A stretch of 64,000 nucleotides of DNA from Trachythela sp. YZ-2020 (lineage: Eukaryota > Cnidaria > Anthozoa > Malacalcyonacea > Clavulariidae): contig JADLSH010000195.1 in assembly GCA_016169945.1 (NCBI GenBank), positions 186,001 through 250,000 on the forward strand. The letters are read 5' to 3'. Numbering within the stretch: position 1 is the first letter of the stretch; every line of letters starts with the position of its first letter. Of this stretch, positions 44,276 to 55,000 are shown piece after piece. The position numbers and the translations under genes were made by a program. Under the pieces are notes generated by a model. The model did not search any database. It saw only the letters and a list, made by a program, of their open reading frames with translations, and was not told where the DNA came from.

Positions 44276-44990
44276 CGCATTTCATGACTCGTGAAATTGG
44301 TAAGTCGTGCTTTACAAGTCGTGAATTTCACAACTCGTGACAAATATTTCACGAGTCGTAAATGGCTTAGGTTATATGCACCTAGGCAAATGGCAATCCA
44401 CTCACGAAATTCGTACGACTCGTTAAATTCGTGAAATTTCATGACTCGTGGCGATTTGTGAGAAATGTTTCAGAAGTCTTGAGTCACTTAGGTTATATGC
44501 ACCTAGGCAAATGGTTGGCCTCTCACAAAATTCGTACGACTCGAAAAACAAACAACTCTCCACAAAAAGCTTTCAAACCTTAATTAATAACTTTAGGGTT
44601 GTAAATAATTACTGTGGGTAACCAGTGGGCCTATGAGAGTATTTATTTAAGCATTTCTTGTATTTGTATTGTAGTTTTAATATTTTTGTAAATATCCAAT
44701 AATTATAGTAAACCAATGGCCTCTTGAAAAACAGCATTTACGCTGAAGGGCCATCGTTTTTAAATAAATTGTAATAAATAAATAAAATAAATGCACCTTG
44801 GCAAATGGCAGTCCACTCACGAAATTCGTACAAGTAATTAAATTCGTGAATTATAATGACTCGTGACAAGTGGTTCACGAATCGTGAATTTCACAACTCG
44901 TGACGGCTCGTGAGAAAGGTCTCATGAGTCGTGAATGACTTAGGTTATATGCACCTGGGCAAATGGTAGTCCACTCATCCACAAGGTCCT
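44276..44990. repeat. Tandem repeat rich in ACTCGTGA / TCACGAGT, with LINE tail inside
   Basis: A long unit containing ttaggttatatgcacctagg and caaatggcagtccactcacg recurs at about 44367, 44487, 44793 (partial) and 44939. Between copies gactcgtgaaat, cacgagtcgtaaat and acgactcgttaaat recur more than ten times in both orientations, giving many small hairpins. About 44590-44790 is an unrelated LINE-like 3' end (ggcctcttgaaaaacagcat .. aataaataaataaaataaat) inserted between units. The whole block splits gene J. Confidence 0.75.
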
Positions 44991-45305
44991 TCGCTGCATC
45001 ACTTCCACTTCAGTGCTGAGGAAGAAGACCTTGCAAAGTGTTGGAAGGAATGCTTAGAGAATGGTACAGATCTGCCAATAAACGTTGTTCGGGTTGAAGA
45101 TGGGCATGGTCAAATAACGATTGTAAGATGGCTACCAGAAGACACAACACCCAAAGGCAGCACCCTGCATGATAATGAGCTGGAGCAGCCACAAACCACA
45201 AGTAATGTCACCGACGAGATGCCACTTGACACAGAAATTGTTGGATTCCATGTTCATCCCCACGACAGTTCAAATCTACCACCAAGTGAGCTCAATGACA
45301 GTTAA
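44976..45305 (+). pseudogene. Gene J, fragment 3 (C-terminus)
   Basis: One clean plus-strand frame without an ATG: HHFHFSAEEEDLAKCWKECL, then VVRVEDGHGQITIVRWLPED, then EIVGFHVHPHDSSNLPPSEL and a stop at about 45303. It follows the tandem block directly, and the reading resumes the same strand as fragment 2. It is probably the last exon, or the end of a single-exon gene J. Confidence 0.55.
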
Positions 45306-45309
45306 CCTT

Positions 45310-45890
45310 ACCGTCTTGCACCGTCTGCGCACTCTGCCTGTCTATATTTATATAACCAACGCGGCTTGCCTCATCTTGACAAGATAATGTTTTGCACTGA
45401 AGATGAGATGCAAGAAGCATACAAGCACAATGTCTTGCTTTGATTTACAGGGACCGCGGTGCAGGGAGACAGATTTGTCATACATATTGTGATTTCTATG
45501 TAGTGCCATGAGATCTTAACCCTCCCCCAAATGCAAATACTGCTCCGCGGTCCTTGATTTGATGCATGCATTTTTGTATCTGCGCATGTGCGCAGTATAC
45601 ATTGTGATTGGGTGAGCAAGAAGAAGTGGTAACTCTAAGAATAACTTCTAGCCAATCAGCCACTAGTACGGAACACTGATCTGTAATGAACAGGATATAC
45701 ATAACACGCGTAGCAAAACAAGATGGCTGCCTCGAGGAGTGATTGAATTGTAAAGAATGTGAAATAACTCCATCAAATTTCGACAAAAATATGGAACAAG
45801 TAAATGTAGAAATACGAGATTTTTGTAATAAATGATGCACTGAAGGTTATTTATGAATTTATGAAGGTTTGCTTCAAACCTTCTTAAAGT
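45310..45890. other. No gene; small inverted repeat
   Basis: gggaccgcggtgcag (45451) and ctgctccgcggtcc (45543) form inverted ends of a 108-bp segment, a possible MITE. A palindromic gcgcatgtgcgc lies at about 45583. Frames here lack support. Confidence 0.45.
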
Positions 45891-45892
45891 AA

Positions 45893-46066
45893 AATACTGG
45901 GTTTGGTGGATAATCCAAGTGTGTAGATATATATACAATTTTAAGACCTAGCCAGGAACGGTTGCGAAAAATGAAACACTAGGTCCTCTGGCAGGAATTG
46001 AACCCACGGCCCTGCGATTCCGGTGCAGGGCTCTAAACAACTGAGCTACAGAGGCCAGTTGCTGAG
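45893..46066 (-). mobile_element. tRNA-derived SINE, minus strand
   Basis: The reverse complement gives a tRNA-like head (ctgtagctcagttgtttaga, gggttcaattcctgcc) and the body acctagtgtttcatttttcg, ending in gaatactgggtttggtgg-type tail sequence at the left. Same family as 20072-20366. Confidence 0.85.
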
Positions 46067-46084
46067 CTGTAACCGTAAGTTCTT

Positions 46085-46322
46085 CACTTGGTTGAACTAG
46101 AATACTGGGTTTGGTGGATAATCCAAGTGAGTAGATATATACACAATTTTAAGACCTAGCCAGGAACGGTTGCGAAAAATGCAACACTAGGTCCTCTGGC
46201 AGGAATTGAACCCCGGCACTGCACCGGAATCGCAGGGCCGTGTGTTCAATTCCTGCCAGAGGACCTAGTGTTGCATTTTTCGCAACCGTTCCTGGCTAGG
46301 TCTTAAAATTGTGTATATATCT
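46085..46322. mobile_element. tRNA-derived SINE, second head-to-head hairpin
   Basis: A minus-strand half (46085-46212) and a plus-strand half (about 46213-46322) meet inside the tRNA-like head. Both run to the same tail (gtatatat/atatatac). Arms are about 105 bp. With the previous copy, three SINE units lie within 430 bp. Confidence 0.82.
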
Positions 46323-46372
46323 CAACCACTAGTAAAAATATTATTCTCGGTACTATCTACAGTCCACCAAGT
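46323..46372 (+). pseudogene. LINE-F endonuclease, left piece
   Basis: Reads NIILGTIYSPPSG, the IxGxxYxPP box of APE-type LINE endonucleases, cut off by the 3.8 kb element and resumed at 50163 with TGDFNIDLL. Confidence 0.65.
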
Positions 46373-47239
46373 GGAGGAATGAGGGTCTTCCCGAAATGCA
46401 ACGCGCGCCGGGGCGGTTTATCATATATAATCAATTTCTCGGCCTGCTCCGTCATTGTTCTATTGTTGCTCGCTGCGTTCACATATCACAACTCAGAGAT
46501 TATAGTAAAAATAAAATATTTTAAAATGGCGAGTTTTCGCAGTATTACTGGGATGAAAGCTTCTGAATTAGATGGGCATGGACTTCTTTATGTTCATTGT
46601 GTGTCGAAAAACCCTGTGAATGTGATCACAGATGGGTTACCGTGCGTTCAACTAGAATGCTGCGAGGTTCATATATGTTTTATGGATAGTTTGGACATTC
46701 GACGAACAGCCCTTATTCCATCAGTTGTTAAAGGCATAAAAATCGAAGAAATGTTCGCCGATTGTAGTACCCCTGCATTGATAGAAGTGCATACCAGTTG
46801 CGTTTTCAAGGTGAGATGATTTAAACGCATGCTTTTAAGTTGTAATACTGTATATACATAATTTTGGTTGAAATACATTTTGTATATTTCAAAAAAATAG
46901 AAACGTTAAAAACAGATAAGAAATACACACAATGTGTTTACAGTATATAAGTATCTTTGAATGAGAAATGATTTAATCAGTAAAAATGTAGTGAAAATTG
47001 ATTATAATATATAAATATATTTGATATAATTCAGGGCATAAAATAGATTTTTATTAGTTTTTAATATTAATATTAAACACGCCATTGTTAGACTGATATT
47101 TAAGTCCTTTACCTTGACTTTGTTCCTTACTTCCATGTGTAGTTCCACGACCCCATTGAAATCAGGGAAGGATGTGGCAGGCTATGTAATATTGTCATGT
47201 TGTGGGAGTTTGATATTTTACCATCACCAACATCCCAAG

Positions 47240-47474
47240 CACAGAATAGGAAATGATCAGAAAGGCCACTCAGCAGTGCAACGTGACACCCTATTTTTAT
47301 GCAGTTATCTGGCCAGAATAATGGCGGACCAGCCAGTTCAGCGTGTGTATTGGTCAGAAAATGCAATTGACTGGCTAGAATAATGGTAATGAACATGCGT
47401 AATGAAACATGCGCAGCGTCAAAACTTCAAAGGTTCGGCCTCAAGTGGCCCTTCTAGTCATTTCCTATTCTATG
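47240..47474. mobile_element. 235-bp MITE with 8-bp target duplication
   Basis: Ends CACAGAATAGGAAATG / CATTTCCTATTCTATG. Perfect 8-bp duplication ATCCCAAG (47232-47239, 47475-47482). Removing it restores TSQVVPPG in the host frame. Its termini resemble those of the 4.5 kb element at 1347-5875. Confidence 0.9.
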
Positions 47475-47744
47475 ATCCCAAGTAGTCCCTCCAGGTGACC
47501 CGGATATTCAAAATGACGAGCTGGATAATATACTTCCACAATACCTTTAGACAATCCAACTGAATGTAATTGTTTTAAACAACTACTAAATCCTATTTGT
47601 TTGGCAAATATTGATACACACCGAGTGGTAAAGAACAAAGACCTGTCTAGTGGTGCTAGTGTTGGTAAAACTGAGGCAGTGAATGTAGATGAAGTTGAGA
47701 AAATTCAACAATTGACAGAAATTTTGGATGTGGAAAATATTTTA

Positions 47745-47972
47745 TTTTATTTTATTTAGCTTTGCCAACTAGGGCAGGGTCACCACAACAGCATATGCCA
47801 ATTACTGTGGTCCCGTTTACCTAACCCACGACTTTCGGCAGAGTGGTGACTTTACTCTTTTCACTTGAGGACTGGGTTCGAGTCGCATTGAGAAAGTTCT
47901 CACTGAGACTTGAACCTGTGACCTTAGAGGTGAAAGGCAAGTGCGCTAACCACTTCGCCACCAAAGCCCCTG
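47745..47972 (-). mobile_element. Second tRNA-derived SINE family
   Basis: The reverse complement starts ggggctttggtggcgaagtg and gttagcgcacttgcctttca (A-box side), then aggttcaagtctcagtgaga (B box), a body of about 130 bp, and an (aataaaata)n tail at the left end. It interrupts the HIRAN-like gene. Not the same family as the SINEs at 20 and 46 kb. Confidence 0.78.
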
Positions 47973-48241
47973 AAATACTGCCTTTGGTGACAATGTGCGG
48001 ATGATGAAATGTCTGATGATGAGGACAATAGTTTGGATGTTATATCTATGTATTTTGAAAAGTTTGTTGTTGTTGGATTTTGGCAAGAGAACAGATACCA
48101 AGCAGCACTCACAAGGTGCATGTGAAGAAGGTCATCAAACCTAGAGTTGACATTCAAAGTGGAACATGAACCAGACAATGTTCGAGACACAAATGCATTG
48201 AAATTTTTAGTGTTTCACAATGACAACTGGCATATAATTGG

Positions 48242-48320
48242 CTATTATATTATATTATATTATATTGGGTGATATTCTTGGTGGTGGTGGTATTCTTGGT
48301 GGTGGTGGGATTCTTGGTGG
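48242..48320 (+). repeat. Microsatellites tatat(ta)n and ttcttggtggtggtggga
   Basis: A short ttatattatattatattata run is followed by three units of attcttggtggtggtgg. They mark the end of visible coding in the plus-strand gene. Confidence 0.7.
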
Positions 48321-48399
48321 ACGGCGCAGACGGCAATCTATATACAAGGTATGAAATAATGGAATAAAGAATTAATTTTTCCAGTATTACAAAGATGTG

Positions 48400-49120
48400 A
48401 AGCTGAAACATAAAGAAAACTGATTCACAAGTCACAACAACTATTCTCTATAAGGTAGAAGTATAATTTTAAACCATTCTAGGATTGATCTGCAAACTGG
48501 AATAAAATTTTGCTCCATATCATAATTAATATTGTCACAGAGCAATAAAAAACAACCATATTTGTAAAAAAATAAATGGTGCTTAAAGATGGTCAGATGG
48601 ACATTCATTCAACATTCGAACGTCATAAATCTTTCTATAGATTACTAATAACCCATTTACTGAGTACTGCTCCACTGACAAGCACTTTGTAGGAGTCAGC
48701 CTAATCTTTCTGCCAGGAAACTTTATAAAACCAAAAATATTAAATGCTTAAATAGTTCTTAGAACCACTCGGCATAATTATTACGTTCAAACCAGATGTT
48801 CTCTAGCTTGTGAGCAACATTGTCGCACAATATTGCAATCTTGACTGGGAGGAGATTGCTCTGAGCAATTGCTTGCAAACGATTATTATGTACAGGTAAG
48901 ACATTGCTGCTGACAGAGTGGCACTGGGGTACAAGTAAAAATTATTGTAATTCTCTGCCACTCCCATATTAGTCCTGGTTTTGGGATATTAGGGGTTTAC
49001 ATTGACTGACCAGTGCATAATTGTATTTGGCAAGACAGAAAACGTCAGAATATGATGTAATTTTCTTGATTATTACATGCTCAAAGAGATCTGTTATGAT
49101 ACTTGCATATAATTGAATAT
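48400..49120. other. Between the converging genes, no exon resolved
   Basis: AT-rich. Should contain the 3' exons of the minus-strand gene if it is complete, but I cannot find a supported one. A partial TTAACCC-family copy (aacccatttactgagtactg) is at about 48650. Confidence 0.35.
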
Positions 49121-49138
49121 ACAAATTACAATTTATAC

Positions 49139-49308
49139 CTTTGTCTTTGGTGATGTTGTGTAACTCTTAAACAAAGATCGACTGGTTGTTGAAGTCTTCT
49201 TGTTTTTCGATCTGGTTTCCCTGGTGTATCACCAATAGAAGTATATACACGCTTAGCAGTTTCATTTTCTTCCTCACTAATGACAGCATCGCTATTATTA
49301 GTTGCCAT
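49139..49308 (-). CDS. Minus-strand gene of the 3.8 kb element, first exon
   Basis: ATG at 49308 opens MATNNSDAVISEEENETAKR, then PGKPDRKTRRLQQPVDLCLR, and the exon ends CAAAG|GTATAA. Acidic start, then a basic stretch, 57 residues. Transcribed toward the HIRAN-like gene, so the two genes converge. Product unknown; the next exons are not identified. Confidence 0.45.
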
Positions 49309-49512
49309 TATTATAATACTGCAAAATTTACTCTATAAATGAAAAAATACAATAAAATGTACTCAAATATAACGAAACCTAACCATAAAGGTAACAATGA
49401 AATAAAATAAGTAGCAACACATGTGTGTTTTCAAAATTATCACAGAAAATAGCGATCCATACAGTACGTAGTTTTCGTCGTGCCAAAACCACCTCCACGC
49501 GGGTATATTCCC

Positions 49513-49882
49513 GCCATCAGGGTTAATAGAATATAGCAAAAATAGCTCATTTTCAAACCGCGATAACTCTTCGGTTTTATGGAGTAAATTCATGTTTTAA
49601 AGTATCACTATAAAGAGTAAACATTCCTGAATTCACTGATATGATTTTATTTTAGTTTCCTCGTAAAAAAGTATAATTTACTCATTAATATTTCAATGCC
49701 ATCAGGGTTAGAATACAGCAAAAATAGCTCATTTTCAAACCGCGATAACTCTTCGGTTTTATGGAGTAAATTCATGTTTTAAAGTATCACTATAAAGAGT
49801 AAACATTCCTGAATTCACTGATATGATTTTATTTTAGTTTCCTTGTAAAAAAGTATACTTTACTCATGAATATTTCAATGCC
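49513..49882. repeat. 185-bp tandem duplication
   Basis: gccatcagggtta.. starts at 49513 and again at 49698. The two units are nearly identical through tataatttactcattaata / tatactttactcatgaata. Lies between the minus-strand gene and the right TIR of the 3.8 kb element, where a promoter would be expected. Confidence 0.88.
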
Positions 49883-50162
49883 GCTTTAAGGTCATGTTCA
49901 CTGACCCGAAACATGTATAAATACAATGGGAATTTAACATAGCCAAAATGCGATATATATACAACATTATTCCAAAATTCTTTTATTAAATTACTAAACA
50001 AAAAAGTTATCAAAACATACCTTTGAGAAAACGAGATCTTCACAGCAAAAATCGCAAACATTTCAACAGTTTTTAATCGAACAGCGCGTTGTGAATAAAG
50101 ATTTTGAATAATAATGAGCCGCATTGAGGCGCGTTGCATTTCGGGAAGACCCTCATTCCTCC

Positions 50163-50358
50163 TCTGATTCAATACTAACTAAAGTTAACAAAACAAAAAA
50201 TAACCTATTCGACAGGTGATTTTAACATTGACCTTTTGAAATCTGATGTTTGCGAATATGCCAATAGATTTTGTGAGCAACTTTTTGCATCATCTTTTTA
50301 TCCCCTTATAAATAGACCAACTAGGATTACCCAACATACAGCAACTTTAATAGACCTT
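50163..50358 (+). pseudogene. LINE-F endonuclease, right piece
   Basis: Reads STGDFNIDLLKSDVCEYANR, then INRPTRITQHTATLID, the GDFN catalytic box and following TR-box of an APE-type endonuclease. Cut off at 50358 by unrelated DNA. Same LINE as 46323-46372. Confidence 0.75.
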
Positions 50359-50850
50359 TTCCGCCATATTGCCGGGAGTGCAAAAAAAATGGGGTGAGCG
50401 CACGTCCAGCCATGGCTGCCATATATTTTACTATTAAATGAGGAAAATTTTCATGTTGACGTTTTGTCAGGTTTTTCCTGAAGTATTAAAGAATTGTCCA
50501 ATATTTTGTTTTCTGGTTGATTACGGTGTATATATTTTATACTTGGATGGAATTTTAATGGTTTGGAGCTCCCAAAGTGCTTGAATATGCTGATGTTAAT
50601 AACATGTTTTTGCGAGCTGTTTGCATGGCATTATCGACCAAGAACAACGCATATATTCGACTTTTTAAGAAACCATTCGTTCAGACGAGGAATTATTGGC
50701 CCTAAATCATGTGCACAAGCAACACAACAGAACCGTCAGCCGGCAGGTGCAAACATGTAACTTGATATCGCGTATATGATGAGTAATATAATAGTATCAC
50801 ATTCCTTTTCACATTTTCGCTGTTGTGTTTGGCATCGTTTGCGCTCGAAA
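50359..50850. other. No gene recognised
   Basis: Starts with gccatattgccgggagtgc. May be the 5' end of the element that carried gene N. Frames lack motifs. Confidence 0.35.
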
Positions 50851-51689
50851 TCTATGAGTTGGACTGTGACTTTGTTGAAAGATTATCTCGGTATCCGTGG
50901 CTTGAGTGCTATTTGCAGAAAGGGTGTCCTCATAGCTCGAGCATTTGGGGCGCACGAATTTGGAGCACCCAAAAAATTTACTCACGAACAGATAGTGGAA
51001 AACATCAAGAAAGAGTATGAAAGGAGACTGACAAGTTGTGGTATCAAAACCAACTTCAAATCATTGCCTGCATGATGAAGCATCGGCTGACAATGTTCAA
51101 ACATGGCCTGAAGTCGAGGATGGCAAGCTATTCAGCTATATTCTTCGCGTGAAAGCAGTCGATGTTGATTATATAGGGAAATATTAGGATAAAAAAGCCT
51201 ACTCCTATTGGATGAGTTGGTTTGTAGACACTGTTTATGTCGCCAAATGCCCATTGGATAAGACATTGACATTTTTGAAGTGTAAAGTCTGCCCATCCCA
51301 AAAAAATCGTGATGACCCACACAAGACTGCTCCATTGTTACTTCCTGGTGTACATGTATTGCTGGTACTGCAGAAGTTTGCAATCATGTTATTACCCTTC
51401 TGTACAAGGTTAACTATGCATTTAACTAGAAGTATGTCTCCCCAGCATGCACAAGTGTTCCTCAAGGATGGAATCAAGGAACAAAGAAGGAAGTGGCACC
51501 GGGTAAATTGCAGGATATGGCATTTCGGAAAGAAAGAAAATGGGCGAACAACAACCAAGAATCGAGAAAGCAGTTTGATCCCAGAAAACTGGAAGATCGT
51601 GTTATTACTAACGAGACAGTATCAACACTGCTCAATGGTATTAAGAAAGTGGCTCCTTCTGCTTGTGTTCTTTTGTCCATAGAGCATGG
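50851..51689 (+). pseudogene. Gene N, SAP- and SWIM-domain protein, part 1
   Basis: MSWTVTLLKDYLGIRGLSAI then CRKGVLIARAF looks like a SAP motif (DNA-binding helix pair), followed by HEQIVENIKKEYERRLTSCG. After a stop come SADNVQTWPEVEDGKLFSYI, KKAYSYWMSWFVDTVYVAK, then in another frame CTCIAGTAEVCNHVITLLYK, a SWIM zinc-finger (CxC..CxH), then PACTSVPQGWNQGTKKEVAP, KQFDPRKLEDRV and PSACVLLSIEHG. From memory SAP-SWIM-YqaJ proteins are multi-copy in cnidarians and travel with DNA transposons. At least three lesions. Split by the Gypsy element at CATGG. Confidence 0.65.
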
Positions 51690-51825
51690 TGTGGTGTTTT
51701 ATCTTGAGCTGTTTTATTCACTCCTGCATTACTAAATTACAAGACCAAGGAACCTCGTTCCCTCATGGTCATCACGTTCTTATCACGTGTTACTCACGTG
51801 ATTATGACTAGGTGTGAACACTACA
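51690..51825 (-). repeat. Gypsy 3' LTR (left in window)
   Basis: TGT..ACA ends. Contains tcacgtg motifs (ttatcacgtgttactcacgt) that are E-box-like. Short for a Gypsy LTR. Confidence 0.93.
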
Positions 51826-52077
51826 TCTCTCCCAACTTTTAAAAGAGAATACCTATGAAAACATAAGTGTTCAAAACAAAAAGACAAACAGTTCGATGCT
51901 AACTAAAGTTGATTCGTGTCCGATATTAAAGTCACTTCAGAATAAACATCTGAATCTTATAATTAAGGCTGCTTCGTGTCCGATCTTAAAGTAACTTCAG
52001 AATAAACGTCTGGCATTTTTAATGTTAACGAAATATGAATAAAGTTTTAATGTTCTCCATTTCATCGCTGTCGGCTG

Positions 52078-55000
52078 TCATTGTTCTACATACCTAGTCG
52101 GACGCTTTCTCGCTCTTCTGGGATAGCGCGGCAACTCAGAGGCTTCGACTGCCCTTGCATCGGGTTCATGCACAGGATTATCAGTACCTTCTTCGTCGTT
52201 CGTCTCTTCTTCATCGTCATTGTCTCTGGGTGCTTTCTTAAAACACGACGAATTTCTGGTAACTGTTCCGTTGCTGTTGGTTGCTGTCAACATAGATCCC
52301 TTTATCTGTACAACGACGTATGACTCTTGTCGATAGTGTGTATCTCTCTTTCTCTTCGTATCATCACGTTTCACGAACACAGTATCGCCCTCATGAATGG
52401 TTGAAGGTCGAACATATGCTTTCGCATCCGCATATTTCTTCATCTTCGACTTCGCTTTGCGATCGTTCTCCTCAACTGCTGGGTCTTGTAGATTCTTTTC
52501 CATTTCGGGTAACTTTGTCTTTAGTGCTCGACCAAACAACGCAGTCGCTGGGGGGACTTTCGTCGTAGTGTGAGGAGTTGCTCTGAAGTTTCTGAGGAAA
52601 CGATACATTTCTTGTTTCCAATTCTTGTGCTCCACTGTCGCCGTTTTTATCACTTTCTTTATCGTTCTTACGAATCGCTCGACTTCGCCATTTGCTCTTG
52701 GCCACCTTGGCGTTATCTTTCGATGCTTGAAACCGAGGACTTGCGCAAATGACTGAAACTCGTGGCTGTTGAAAGGCGGTCCGTTGTCCGTCTTTACTAC
52801 GTCAGGTATTCCAAATTCAGAGAACACTTTGTCTACCCTTGGAATCACTGTGTTAGCTGACGAGGACTTGACCGTTTCGACGACCGGATATCTGGAGTAG
52901 TCATCCGTGATTATCAGAAGATACTCGCTGTTCGGAGGCTCTGCAAAGTCCATGCTGACTTCCGACCATGGGGCTTTCGGTAGTGGAGACATGTTGAGTT
53001 GTTCACGTTTGTACTCAGGCGTTGAGATCAAACACGCACTGCATGACTGGACTTTCTTCTCCACCATCTTGTCGATGCCAGGGAACCACACCTTTTCGCG
53101 TATGAGTGACTTTGTTTTCACGACCCCTTGATGGCCCTCGTGTGCTAAGCTTACCACGTGCTCTTGTAGTTTTCTGGGGATGATTATTCTTGTTCCTCGA
53201 AGAATGATCTGTACTGCCGTGCCTACTGTAAGCTCATCTTTTACCTTCTGCAACGAGTTATAAGCTACGCTGTCCACATCTGATTGCTTAGTTCCTTCCT
53301 GCCAGTTATTTGTCGCAATTGCCTTCGACACCGCTTGTAATGTCGCGTCGGCTTTGGTAGCTTCTTCGATTTCCTGGACCATTAGTGCCTTTGGCGTTGA
53401 GGTCATGGTGATGTAGTTAACATACTCTTCTGCGATCTTCTGTTCTCGGCTAGCTGTGGTTTGTTGTTTGGAAGGATGGCGTGACAAGTAGTCTGCGGGG
53501 TTTCCTTCTCCTTTTCGATAACGCACGGTTTGTTGGTAAGGCTGAAGTCGAAGAGCCCATCTCTCTATTCTTGCGGGAGGTTTCGAACTTGGGTTGCCAT
53601 AGATAGACACTAGAGGCTTGTGATCCGTGTAGATTGTCACAGGCTTTCCATAGATGTACAGATGAAGGTGTTCGCAGGCCCAGACGATGGCAAGGGCCTC
53701 GCGTTCTGTCTGACTGTAGCGCTGCTCCGTCTCGGACAAGGAACGACTAGCATAGGTGACAACGTGGTTAGTTCCAGTTTCTCCATCTACTTGTGAGAGG
53801 ATGGCAGCTACTCCCACTGGACTGGCGTCGACCGAGATTTCGGTTCCTTTGGCTGGATCAAAGTAAGCCGTTACCGGTGCATTCACCAAGGCTTCCTTTA
53901 GTTGGTCTACTGCTCTGTCGTGCTGTGACGTCCACTCCCAAGGTTGATCTTTGTGGGTCAGCTTGCGTAGTGGTTCGGTCTTGGTTGCATAGTCGGGGAT
54001 GAACCTCGAACAGTAATTGGTCATTCCCAACAGGCTTCGTACTTCGGATGCAGACGTTGGTGTCTGTAGGTTGACGATGTCTTCAATCTTCTTGGGATCT
54101 GGTGTGATACCATCTCCAGAAAAGACATAACCATAGAACTCGAGCTTGCGTTTGCCATACTCGCACTTGTTCTTGTTCAGTGTTAGACCACGTTCTTTGA
54201 GCCTTTTGAAGACAGCCTCTAGGCTTTGATCGTGGGCGCTTTGCGTCTTTCCGAACACTAGGATGTCGTCACTAATGTTGAGAGCCCCGGGGATGCCTTC
54301 GAGAGTTTCACTAATGACATTCTGAAAAACTTCTGCTGCGCTTGAAATGCCAAAGTTCAGTCTCTTATATCGCATTAGACCCAGGTGCGTACTAAAAGTG
54401 GTGATGTACCGTGATTCTGGTGCTAACTCGAGCTGGTTGTAACCTTGGTTTAGATCCAATTTGCTGAATACTTTAGCACCATTCAAGTCACCGATGATTT
54501 CTTTGATTGTAGGCGTTACATGGCGTTCCCGTTTGATGGCTTGATTCGCTTGACGCATGTCTACACACACACGGACTTTTCCAGGAGACTTGGGCTTGGG
54601 GGCTACGACTATAGGCGATACCCATGGCGTTGGACCTTCGATACACTCGACAACTCCGAGTGCTTCGTCTCGCTTTAGTTGCTCTTCTAACTGCGGACGT
54701 ACGTGAAATGGAACCCTTCGGTGAGGTTGTGCGACTGGTGGGACACTCTCGTCGATATGGAGTTTAATCTGGTACCCTTTTAATTTCCCGAGTCCATGGA
54801 ATAGTTCGTCATATTCCTTGATCAGCTGTTCGGTCTTTGGGGAATTTTCTTCATTGACTTTGTGCACTGCTTTCAAGAGTCCGACTTCTTGTGATGTTTT
54901 CCAGCTGAGCAGCGAGCCACCTGATCCCTGGACTACGTAGAGTTTATCTTCCACGCACTTCGTTTTATTTTTCAAAACGGTCTTGAATTTTCCCAAAACG

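Larger units (their letters stand above)
46526..48240 (+). pseudogene. Plus-strand gene of the 3.8 kb element, HIRAN-like C-terminus
   Basis: Exon 1 (46526-46810) starts in aaaATGG context and encodes 95 residues, MASFRSITGM .. HTSCVFK, ending AAG|GTGAGA. Exon 2 starts at 47143 after ccatgtgtag and keeps frame: FHDPIEIREGCGRLCNIVML, LPSPTSQ, then after the MITE VVPPGDPDIQNDELDNILPQ. A one-base shift near 47540 leads to NPTECNCFKQLLNPICLANI and EKIQQLTEILDVEN. After the SINE come ADDEMSDDEDNSLDVISM, KFVVVGFWQENRYQAALTRC, a stop, then FKVEHEPDNVRDTNALKFL and NWHIIGY. The EPDN-x2-D-x-NAL..IGY pattern is that of HIRAN domains, which bind DNA ends in helicase/nuclease proteins. The first half is unknown to me. 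Broken by one shift, one stop and two insertions. Confidence 0.6.
46373..50162. mobile_element. 3.8 kb DNA transposon carrying two converging genes
   Basis: Inverted ends GGAGGAATGAGGGTCTTCCC and its complement, similar for about 35 bp (through gaaatgcaacgcg). Flanks are the two halves of a LINE-F endonuclease, which supports an insertion. It contains a plus-strand multi-exon gene with a HIRAN-like end (46526 to about 48240) and the first exon of a minus-strand gene (49308). It has been hit by a 235-bp MITE and a SINE. I could not find a clear target duplication. No DDE motif is visible, so the superfamily is open. Confidence 0.72.

Noticed and set aside
46363..50172. Clean target duplication for the 3.8 kb element
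   Set aside because: Tried several end positions; none gives matching flanks, so I do not claim one.
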